Shown here one piece after another: positions 23,601 through 35,600 of a DNA stretch of 64,000 nt. Numbering within the stretch: position 1 is the stretch's first letter; every line of letters begins with the position of its first letter. The position numbers and the translations under genes were made by a program. The stretch lies in contig CM019717.1 of NCBI GenBank assembly GCA_009760885.1, positions 45,648,866-45,712,865 of the forward strand, given 5' to 3'. Source of the stretch: Achatina immaculata. Lineage: Eukaryota > Mollusca > Gastropoda > Stylommatophora > Achatinidae. Under the pieces are notes generated by a model. The model ran no database searches. It had not been told where the DNA came from and worked only from the letters and a program-made list of their open reading frames with translations.

Positions 23601-26600
23601 GAAATGAAGGCCATGAAAATGTGGTTCATAAGTAGGATGTTGAAGGTACCATGGGTAGCTAAGAAAACCAATGAAGAAGTCTTAAGAGAGGCTCGAGTTA
23701 AAAGGCAAATTACAGCAAAGATCAGAGGCAGACAAGCGAGATTTGTAGGACATTTTCTGAGAAGAGGAAAATTGGAACACATTGTGGCAGCTGCAAAAAT
23801 TGTGGGAAGAAGAGACAGACAGAGAAGTTAGTGGATGGGCTGTCAGTGTGGCTAGGAAGAAAGTCACTGGCGGATCTCATAATCAAGCCTAAAGACAAGG
23901 AATTGTGGAGAGAAATGATCACCTACCCCACATGGCACGGCACTTGATTGATTGATTGAAATTATATTTGTATTCTGTATTTCTCAGGGAACTGTGACAA
24001 ATGCCATCTGAGAATTAAGGTAAAAAAATCAAAAGGTAAAGGTCATGCCTTAGAGGCACATAGGGATATGGTGTTAGTGCTCATATTTTCCCTCACCTAT
24101 CAGCACACTAGACAATGATATGGTCAGTATCACGCCTGGCCGCCTTTCCTTCCCCAACTCCAGAAGAAGTCGGATACCCATTTCTACAGCTGGGTGACTG
24201 GGGTGCTTCTAACATGATTTGAACCCCGCTGCCTTCGCCCTGAGAGACCAGTGCACTAACCACTTCGCCACCCAGACACCCACAAGATCCTGCAATATTA
24301 TTTATTTTGGTTTGTCTACACTTTGATTATGCTTTGATTATACTTTTTTTGGGGGGTGGGGGGTTTGATGGAATGAGTTGGTAGTAGTGTATGTGAGTGA
24401 ATGCTGGCATAAGTTTTTTTTTATTTAATAATCATGGTTTTTAATCAGTAATATCAGTTCATTTCTGTTACATTGTTATGAGGCTAGGATGGTGATGGTC
24501 AGGTACATTACTTTCTGCTCCTCTGGCAGCCTGTCACAGGTGGTCACAGTATTAACATTTTATTTCTCAGGTTTGATGTGTCGGGCTATCCTACACTTAA
24601 ATTTTTCAAGAATGGGAAAGATTATGAATATGATGGACCAAGGGATACAGAGGGTAAGTTTTGTGCATTCATTATCATAAATTCTTATCTTTTTGTTTTT
24701 TTTAAACAAACTTTCTGACAGGAGGTACAGTTACTAAAGTTTATCAGAGAGGAAAAAGTAGAAGTGAATGCAGCACTTCTTCTTTGTTCGCTTCTACCAC
24801 CAAGACCTCCCCGTGATCCTGCTGAATTTACTCCTGTGGTCCTCGATAGGTCCCGTGGCTCTCCTGTGCCCTTGAAAGGGCCACACGAGATCCCTGAGAG
24901 GACCACAATAGGTTCAGAGTATCGCAGGGCTTAAGCCTGTATTCTTGGTGGGTCTCAGAAGCAGGATTGCGTGACGCCATGGTTTTCGTTGCTCCAGTTC
25001 AGTCTAGAGTTGGACTTTCTCACCAGAAAACCTCGATGTGTTTTGGATATCAGTATATCCCCCCTGGGTGAGAGGTGGTTGCCCATCCAGACTAGAGTAG
25101 GACTTTCTCACTGGAAAACCTCTACGTGTTTTGGGATACCCGCGTATCCCCGCCAGGTGAGAGGTGGTTGCTCATCCAGTCCAGCATTAGACTTCCTCAC
25201 CAGAAAACCTCAGCGTGATTAGGATACGCATACATCCTTGTCAGGTGAGAGGTGGTTGACTATCTAAACTGCACTGGTCCAGTGCCTCCAACCTCAGCAT
25301 TTCATGGTCATGGCAGCCACCCTTCCTAGTTGTGACCAGGACGGAGCTTTTGTCCAGGAGGATGAATCCTTGCTATTAGTAAGTTTCACCCCTGGGTTAT
25401 GCCGGTTTAGGCATATTATCCTAGCATGGGAGTGTTTAGGACGTGACCGACCTCTAGAGCAGAGGTACCGTGTCATGAGTAGTCATCAAGTTTCAGTCCT
25501 GGGTTAAGCCGGTTTAGGCATATTTCACCAATATGTGTGTATATTGGATGCAGCCAACATCTAGAGCAGAGGTTCTGTGGTATGAGTAGCTCTCGCCGCG
25601 AGACTACTGGACATACCAATTAAACTTCATTTTAACCTTTCCACAGCAGCGCCGCCCTGCACCCTAGCCGCATTTTCACATTTTATTCTTTGGCCAGGAG
25701 GAGTTTCACTCCATGCGTGGCAGCTGAAGAATCTCGCCAGCAATGTCTTAGTTTAACCCCTGGGTTAAGCCGGTTTAGGCAATCTGCCCCAGAATGGATG
25801 TATATAGGACGTGGCTGGCCTCTAGAGCAGAGGTGCCGTGATTTGAGTAGTCCTGACCTTGAGACTACTGGTCACTTCACTTAATCCTTCACCTTTTCCA
25901 TGACGGCACTGCACTGCACAGCAACCCTATTGACATTTTTCTTCATTGGCTGGGAGTGGTTTCACCCCACGCACGGCTGCTGAAGAATCTCGCCAGCAGC
26001 AGGTTTTAAATCAATTTTCCTTCTCCTAGATGAGCTACCAAACGTGACTCTCATCTACCCGAAGCATCTGGTTTTCAGGCGCCAGATATTCGCCTTTGCC
26101 CCTTCTCCTGTCAGTTTGAACAGTTCTGCCACGAGAAGGCCAGGAGATAGACGTGGGCTGTCAGAGGCTATTTGAGATGCATGCCTTGAAGACATTTAAT
26201 TGGAGTGGAGAGCATATCCCCCACCCCACCTCCGGCTATTACAGTCCCTAGAAGCGAATGCAGCAGTAAATTTCATGGTCCTACAGGTTGACAAAGATGT
26301 TTTGTTGCTAAGCTAAGATGCTGCTGCTAAAAAAAAAATTAGATTTGTAACAAATTGGTCAACACTCCAAATAAAAAAAAAACATCAATTTTATGCCAGT
26401 TTGCAACAAGAAAAGTTGGTTGGAAAATACCATTTTGATCTTCTGAGGATCACTTGTGCAAATATTTGATAGTCTCTTACATAACGCTATCTTGCACAGC
26501 AGAAATGAGTGTTAGTGTTATTTTCATTATTTGGACAGAAATGTCACAACTGTATGCTCATTAATTAATAAGACTGTTCTTACTTTTTTCTTAAATAGTT

Positions 26601-29600
26601 TTACTTTTTTTCATTATGTTATGGCAAACTTTACTTTATACTCTCACTGTCGCTTTTTGCTATTTCTCTTATTTCTTTCCTCATTTTTAATCCTTAACTC
26701 TTTGTATACTGGGGGCTTTTCCCTCAAAGTACCAAGGGAAGTAAATTTCGCAAATGTGGAATGGGATGGTTGTCATATTTAAGAGTGACAAAGGCATAAT
26801 CTGATTTGTAGTATGATGTATTATATGTTAGTTTAAACCAAAAAAAATGTATTTTGTTTTTCTAATAAAATTGTTAGTATGCAACAGAAAAAAGAGCTAA
26901 GAACTGAGAAGAAAGAATGGAAAATGAAGAAATTGGAACAATGTTTTTTTCACTTATCCATCAAGTTAATCCACTGTAGTTGGTGCAATATATTCAAAAT
27001 GAATCAAAATGTACACAAATACCTTTTCTTCATATATCCTTCAAAATTTACATGAAAACATACACTAGTTATGCATTTACAGTAAACTAAAAAGACCAAG
27101 TGGTAGGTAATATTTACATGAAAACAAGTGGACGGGCGGCGACTAATATTTACCAGAAAACAGGCCATTGTGTTTTATTTTTGTGTTTTTTTTTTTAATT
27201 TGAAGCATTCTACAACATTTAAATTTTTAAATTACACAATCTCCAGCATTACTTATTGTGATATTACAGCTAGTACTAGCAAAAAGCTGAGAAGTGTTGT
27301 CACCAGCTACCCTCTAGCACGTTTTGCTGCTGGATGAAAAAAAAAAAAAAAATCATCCTCATCCTTTGAATCAGCGCCATGTGGGTCCGAAAATTCAAAA
27401 TCTCTGCTACTGCATTCTCTTCACTGCAGTCTAGACATTTTTAAACTAAATTTTGAGCTTGTAATGCAGAAATACGCTGCTCTGGATGAAATAAACTACC
27501 ACCGGAAGCCATATTTGTTGATAAACAAAAACCTAGCAGCAATGAACTTAGACAAAAACTCGTTTAATTAACACACAACCGCTCTGTATTCAGCTGAAAA
27601 TCACGCCTCGTGTCGACAAATGGATTCCGGAAGGAAGTCCAACTGCTGGTTTTAAGTATACTTTGATTATCTTCAAAAGTAGAGAGCTACAAACTATCAT
27701 CGCACTGCGCAGAGAATGGGGTTCTGAGTGGTAAAAAAAAAATCTCAGAATGCGTCACAAAGCATGCAAAGAGTTAATGTAAAACCACATCATACAAGCC
27801 GCCATCTTCCCTTGATTCTTTTGTTCTAGTAAGTCTGCTCATTAAACAAATACTGGCTAGTTTTTACAATCTTAAGCTTTATTATTTTACTCTTGATAAT
27901 GTAGCAAAAATATGTTTCCTTAAATGAAGACATTACAGTTTCTCAGAATTTAAGAAATAAAGACACTGTGAGAAAGGAAAAGAAAACTCTTTCAGCAAAT
28001 TGACTTCATTGCTTGAAAGTGTAAGTGCATATTGTATCTGTGGTATTGTGCTAACCAAGTACATATGTGTGTCAACAGTTATGTGTTATAGGAGCATATA
28101 TTCTGTTGGTGGAATGTGTTAAAAAGTACATATTCTTTCAGTGGTAATGTGTTATGCAAGTACATATAGTAGCAGTCAGAATTGAGCTTTGCCTGTTCTG
28201 TTTCAGGTATAGTGGAGTACATGAAGGAGAGGGCAGACCCCAAATGGGAACCTGAGCCTGATGCTGTTGTCACGCTAGACAAGGACAACTTTGATGAAGT
28301 TATTAACAGAGAAGAACTTATGCTGGTTGAGTTTTATGCACCATGGTGAGATCTTCTTTAGAATTTCACCCAAGCAAGTCAGTCATATTTTATTCTTTTA
28401 TCAAATGTCACAGGACTATATTTTCTTCTCTGTGATCATATACATTGAATATCATATCATTGTTAGAAAAGTTATCTGTTTTGTTTAATGTTGTTATAGA
28501 GACTTGTGAGAACTCATTTATAATGAGATTTCTGTTTGAATTCAACTTCTTTTAGGTGTGGTCACTGCAAGAGGCTGGCTCCTATTTATGAAAAGGCTGC
28601 TAAAGAGCTTCAGAAGTCAGAGCCTCCTATTCTGCTGGCTAAAGTTGATGCAACGAAGGAATCTGAGATTGCTACAAAATATGATGTGTCAGGTTATCCT
28701 ACTCTGAAAGTCTTCAGAAAGGGCAGAGCTACTGAGTACAGAGGAGAGCGAGGCAGTCATTATGGTGAGAATGCTTTAAAGTGAGAATTGGATTGAAAAT
28801 GAGAAGACATATATGACCACTAAGCTAAAGTTGTTTTTTTAATGAATGTTGTGGAGTCGCAGAAGAAAGTTAATTTGAGTGAAGCTGGTGAGACAAAATA
28901 CATAATGACCAAAATTTTTTTAAAAATTGTTAGAAAAGTATGCAAATCAACAGTGAATTACCGATTGCGTTAACCGAACGTTACCAGTAAATTGCCTTAA
29001 ATTTAAGAAAAAGATAAAAATTGAAACTTTTTGGAGATTGTCAGTTGTCATAGCTGGTTTAAAATCAAAAACGTTGTAAAAAGCAGCCAGTTAAACCGGT
29101 TGGAGAATAATCAGGCTAGTAGGATGATGATGTAGAAAACAAGTTGAATTCTTTCCAGACTAAATGTTTGCAAATAAGTAGAAAAATATTTTATGCCAAA
29201 CACCATAAGAATTGACATCTTGTTGGCAGAAATGCAGATGAAGCCACTAAGGAAAGACGCTGGCAATGGGACATGTGCTCCGGATAACTGACAACTCACT
29301 ACCAAAAATAGCACTAAGATGGACGCCACAGGGGAACAGAAGTAAGGGTAGGCCAAAAGAGACACGGAGAAGAACAACAGAGAGGATGTTGAGCAATAGA
29401 GGGCTCACCTGGGCAAGTGGAAAAAAAAGGCAAAGGACAGGCGTTTGTGGAAAACTCTTGCGGAAGCCCCACATGCCCTGGGCACTTAAGGTTCAGAGAG
29501 AGAGAGGATGATGATGCTTAATTTATAAACAGAAGAATCAGCCAGTTTTGACCACTTTTTCAGCATATCAACCTCTTGTAAAGATTGAATCTTGTCACAA

Positions 29601-32600
29601 ATAAGGTAAAAAAAAAATATGTTTGCGCATTTGCTTTCTTATAATGTTTGAAAAGTGTGTTTAATTTTACATACAGTGCCGTATGTTATAGCAAGAAAAC
29701 TGGTATTTTAGAAAGTACTTCATGCAAGGTGAAAGACAGGCACAGATTACCAGTTTCAAAAACTCCTAGTGCGGTCACTGAGTGGATATAAGTAGTCATA
29801 AAAATGAAGATATTGTTAAACATAAAAAACACCCAAAACCAGTAGCAAAATTTTTCATATTATGAGTATCACAGCCTGTGAGACGCAGTGATCATGAGAT
29901 ATAAATAAAAATTTGCATTGTCATCAATTGGTTATTTTTAGTGGGTGGAATTCTAAATGTTTGAACATATATAGTGTGTGTATCTGCATATGTATAAGAT
30001 TTTATGAAATGTATAAATTTATTGATGTATGTCTGCAGACTTTATCACATACATGAAGAACCAGGTTGGAGATGGTGCCAAAGAAATCAAGAACATTAAG
30101 GCATTGAAGCAGTTCTTTGTTCCTGATGAGATTAGTGTGGTGGGGTTCTTTGAGTCCCGTGATAGCTCCAAAGTTGTTCCATACAAGGACTTGGGTAAGT
30201 TGAGCCAGCTCATTTTTTTCACATGTTTTTGTTGTATGTTTTTTTTTTGTCCTGATTTGATCAGGAACATGTAGATGCCTAAGGAAAATACTCAGCATCA
30301 AGTGGAACGAATTCAAGAACAACGCATAGATAAGGCAGATGTTTGAACAACCTGTCTCATGGGTGATCAGGAAAAAGAGACGGACATATGTCAGTCACAT
30401 GATGAAAAGAAACACTCAGAGTATCCCAGAACAAGCTATGAAGTGGCACACAGCAGGCCAAAGAAAAAGAGGTGGACCATGTGGAACTCTAAAGAGGACA
30501 TTGTTAAGAGAGGCCAAATTAGTAGGCATAAAATCCCTTGATGAGGTAAAAAGCTCGCCGAAAACAGGAAAACTTAGCAAACTACTATGCGAGCCCTATG
30601 TGACGTTTAATGGCACAGGAAGGATGTAAGATGTTTAATGAAAATTGATTGTAAGAACGAGGGATGTATAGACGTTTAATGAAAGTTGATTGTAGGATGT
30701 ACAAGGATGTGTGGATGTTAGAGGAAGTTTATTGTTAAACCACATGTAGATGGTTAGTGAAACCTGATTATAGGGGTAAGTGATATTTAGAGAAAGCTGC
30801 CAATATTCACATTTTTCCACAGCAAATGACATTCGAGATGACTATAGCTTTGGTATCGTATTTGATGATGAGTTAAGAAAGACTTATAAGCTGAAGCCAA
30901 ACTCTGTGGTGGTCTTTACTGCTGAAAGATTCCACACTAAACATGAGCCAAAGTGGTATGAGTTGCAAGTAAAGGTGAGTTTGGTGTTATCAGTGGATTG
31001 AGAATTCACCATTAAGTTACTAATTTCAGAGCATTATTTCTCCTTAGTTGCTGATGTCAGACCTTTATTATCTACTCATCTACAGATGTCAGAGCATTAT
31101 TTCTCCTCAGTTGCTGATTATTCATTGTATTCTGCTTCTTCGTTCTCTCTGGAACTGCAAACTGGTATTCTTTGCAGCCAATGCAGTGGAGATGTTGAAA
31201 CATAGCATTGTGTTGTGCTGGTCATGACAGCTCTGTTTTCATTTCCCAGGCACAGCTACGAAGACTTCTTTTTCAGACTTCACCAACATGAGGACTGGCA
31301 ATCTCTGCTAGACTTGGCTTTACTGGGGGTACCAGTGGAGAAATGAGGCAGGGTCTTGATCAGCTATGGTTCACCAACCCTGATGTCAGCTGTGAGTCAC
31401 TAGATGCTGATATCAGAGCATTATTGTCCACTCATTTACTGATGTCGGAGCATTATTGTCCACTCATTTACTGATGTCTGAGCATTATTGTCCACTCATT
31501 TACTGATGTCGGAGCATTATTGTCCACTCATTTACTGATGTCGGAGCATTAATGTCCACTCATTTACTGATGTTGGAGCATTATTGTCCACTCATTTACT
31601 GATGTCGGAGCATTATTGTCCACTCATTTACTGATGTCGGAGCATTATTGTCCGCTCATTTACTGATGTCGGAGCATTATTGTCCGCTCATTTACTGATG
31701 TCGGAGCATTATTGTCCGCTCATTTACTGATGTCGGAGCATTATTGTCCGCTCATTTACTGATGTCGGAGCATTATTGTCCACTCATTTACTGATGTCGG
31801 AGCATTATTGTCCACTCATTTACTGATGTCGGAGCATTATTGTCCACTCATTTACTGACGTCGGATCATTATTGTCCACTCATTTACTGACGTCGGATCA
31901 TTATTGTCCATTCATTTACTAATATTAGTGCTTCATTATTCTTGATCATTTTCAAACATTGACTTGAAATAATCTGAAGTAATTGGTGGTCACTTAGATT
32001 ATCTAAACATAGACATCTAAACATAGACATCTAAACATAGATGGCAAAGACCTGAGGATTGTAAAACATCTATACTGGCAGCAGGAAGTGGCGATTTGAG
32101 TTGAAAATAAAACTGGATAATATCAACCGATAAAGCAAGGGGTGTGACAAGGATGTTTACTATCACCAGACCTTTTTTCTCTGAACAGCGAGAATATTCT
32201 AAGAACGATCATTACAGAACCAGATATAAAAGTAGGATACAATATTAACAGCCTTCGATATGCTGACAACACAGTACTGATAGCTGAGAACCAGTGAGAC
32301 CTGCAAAATAAATCTCTTGGATAGTCAACAAAAAAAGTGAACAGAAAGGCCATACTCTGAACATCAAAAAGACAGAGACTTATATCTAAGAAACAGAATC
32401 CACCAGCATGCAGTATAAAATTAAATGGAACTATTCTAAAGCAGGTGCAGAAATTCAGATACCTTGGAGCAGTAATAACTTCAGATGAGAAATGCAGAAC
32501 AGAAATCAAAAACAGAACAGGCCAAGCAAAGACCACATTTCAGAGAATGAGAAACATATTATGCAACACATCCTTATCCATGAATGTTAGAAAATGAGTC

Positions 32601-35600
32601 ATAAAATGCTGTATTGAACCTATCTTGTTATAAGGAAGTGAATCATGGACAATAGTCAGATCCGCACAAAAGTCATTTGAAGTAGTAGAAATGTGGTTTA
32701 TTAGAAAAATGTTGTGAATTCCCTGGACAGCAAAAACAACTAATGAAGAATGTTTGAGAAGAGCTGTTTGTAGATACAAAAAAATAATGTAAAAAAAATA
32801 AGAGAGACAATGTGCTTTCTTAGGACATGCAGTGAGAAAAGGGGGCATTGAAAATATTATAACAGGGAAAAATAGAGGGAAGAAGAGCCAGGTGAAGACC
32901 AAAAGAAATGATATTAGACAGTCTGATGAGATGGTGTGAGAGATCACCGAGTTAATGGCCTGCATGAAGGACTGTGTACTCTGGAGAAGCATAATAGTAA
33001 TGCCATTTGGCATGGCACCTGATGATGATGATGATTAGAATATCATAGACAGAATGAAAAGCAATTAAAGTGATACTAATGGGATTAGGTGTAACACCTA
33101 AAAATGGCTCATTAACACCACAAAAATTAGAAAGCTGAATTACCTCGGACACATCAAGAGACACACTAGCTTGGAGAGGTTGATAGTAGAAGGCACAGTG
33201 CCTGGCGAAAAAGAAGAGGGACGACCTTGTCACAGATGGACTCAGGACATCATAGAAAGTCTGAATGTGTCATTACAAGATGCTGGTCAACTTACACAAG
33301 AATATTACATTCAGAAAGGCTATGAGAGGGACAGTGTTCTGGAAAGGACATGTCATATGAGTGAATGAATTGGTGGTCAACCATAGTTTATATACGTCCA
33401 CACACAGCTTTTCTTGGACTGGTATAGGTGTTGACCACATCTGTTTTTGTTGTTCCTTATATGTTTGGCACTGTTGTAGAATATGTTCTCCAGTCATCTT
33501 GTTAGTCCCATATGTACACATGTCAGTCAGGTGAGCAGTATTCTCAGCTCAGGAAGGGATGTTAAAGCATAGGACATTGGTGACATTTAGCAAGCATTTC
33601 ACTTGACTTTTTGAAGATCTCTGCATAACAGCAACCTTGAGCTCTTTGAAGTGAAGTCATTGTAAAGCACAGGCTCTGAGTTGGATGGGGAGTGGGGAGC
33701 AGTAAATTTCTTTAATTCAGAGAGTGGACAAAGGAGACAATCTTTTGGGAAAACTTTGCTGTCATGGATAGCACTACTTCCATGAAGCTTTTATCTAGTG
33801 GATGCGTAGTTTGTTGTTTGAATGAGAGTTCTCAATGTAAATAGCACCTGGAAACTCTTTAGCCATCATCATAACATGTTCTGTTCCCTTTCATTTCTCT
33901 TTCTCAAGGATGATACAACAGCTGAGGACATCCATACATTCATAAAAAACCATCACTTCCCCCTGGTGGGACATTACACTCGTTCACGTGCTGATCGTTA
34001 CAACAAGGCAAGGCCACTCTGTTTGGTTTTCTACTCAGTTGATTTTGGTTTTGATCACAGGGAAGGTAAGATATTCTAACATGTATTTCTGTTAATTCTG
34101 TTGGTTCATTCTATTTAAGTGTTAGTGTGGAACCTTAAGTATCACCTAACTAAGGTAAGTGAAGAAGTGGTCTTTAACTCTTCCCATGCCACAGGAAGAA
34201 ACGCGGACATTCAATTGGTGCCGGAATAAAAGCGCAGGTCTTGATATGTTAGGGGGGTATAGCTGTAAAATGGAATGGAAAACAGTATTTCCATGTACTT
34301 CCGTGTACTTATTATGTTTCAAAGTATAACTAAATGTATGAAAATTTCATAAATGCAGAGTTTTTTAGGAAAAAGAAGTAATATGATGTTTTTAGACAAT
34401 GATTGTGCCCAGCTCACCATTGGCTAGGTCTAGATCTGCACTACTTACCATCTGAGATGTCTAGATCTACTTGTTGATCTCATATTGTGATTCTATGTTG
34501 CATTCTCACTAAATTAATGTCTGAAATAACCTCCTAACTACTCCTCCAGTCATCTAAATATGTCTAGATCTACTTGGGATACATTCAAGAGCAGTGGGGT
34601 GGTCACAGGCCATGTCCATACCCCTATCTTATCTTATGTCTTATCTTATATCCTTCCCGTGCCGTTAAACGTCACATAGGGCTCACAGAGTAGTTCGCCA
34701 ATTTTTCCTGTCTTCGGTGAGTCTTTCAACCTTATCAAAGGATTTTATGCCTGTTAAATTGGCTTCTCTTAACAATGTCCTCTTCAGAGTTTCTCGCGGT
34801 CTGCCTCTTTTTCTTTGGCCTGTCGTGTTCCACTTGATAGCTTGTTTTGGGATTCTCTGATCATTTCTTCTCATCAAGTGACCAACATATGTCCATCTCC
34901 TTTTCCTGATCATCAAACTGGTTGTTGTTCAGTCATCTGTCTTATCTCTGCATTGTTCTTGAATTTGTTCCACTTGATGCAGAGTATTTTCCTTATGCAT
35001 TTGTTTTCAAAAGAGTCCAATTTCTTTTCTATTTCTTTAGTTGTTTTTCAGCTTTCACATGCATAACTGAGGGTGGATATTACATTTGAATTGAACAGTC
35101 TTAACTTGGTTTTTGTGCTTATAACTTTTGAATTCCATATGTTCTCAAGGTTCTTGAAGATCGATGCTGCTTTTGCAATTCTGATCCTAACTTTGTTTTT
35201 AGTGTCACCATCCTGGTCTATGTAGCTGCCAAGGTATGCAAATTGATTGACTTATTCAATATCTGTTCCTTCTATGTGTATTTTTCCATTTTGATTAATG
35301 GGAATTTTCATTATTTTTTCATTATACCCCTATCTACATCATCAGTTTTCATCATCAATTTACATCAATTTCATCATCAATTTACATCATCATTTCATTA
35401 TACCCCTATCTACATCATCAAAAATTGAAAATTTTCGATGTTTCTCTTCCTTTTTCTCGCTCGGCATCGCTCATATCTAAGGACTCTTTCACCATTTTGA
35501 AAAGTGTCACTGGAAACATGGACGAAATATGTACAGTCTAAATGTTACACCGGTTCTTTTACTGAAACAAATGAATTGTCACTATAACGACTATGGCACA

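Larger units (their letters stand above)
19390..24653 (+). other. PDIA4: PDIA4 exons 2-4: thioredoxin-like domain a° (first CGHC)
   Basis: Exon 2 (19390-19522) ends inside the Trp codon of APW. Exon 3 (23255-23377) opens with the active-site CGHC. Exon 4 (24571-24653) carries [12 protein letters not shown], the cis-Pro loop. Intron 3, between Q-R and the FDVSGYP segment, has no counterpart in domain a. Confidence 0.93.

Noticed and set aside
31405..31925. CRISPR-like array of 32-bp direct repeats
   Set aside because: Repeats are head-to-tail with no unique spacers, in an intron of a eukaryotic gene.
34640..34680. Link between the family-B LINE terminus (ttcccgtgccgttaaac) and the MITE terminus (ttaactcttcccgtgcc)
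   Set aside because: The shared ttcccgtgcc is short and the orientation and flanks differ; coincidence is sufficient.
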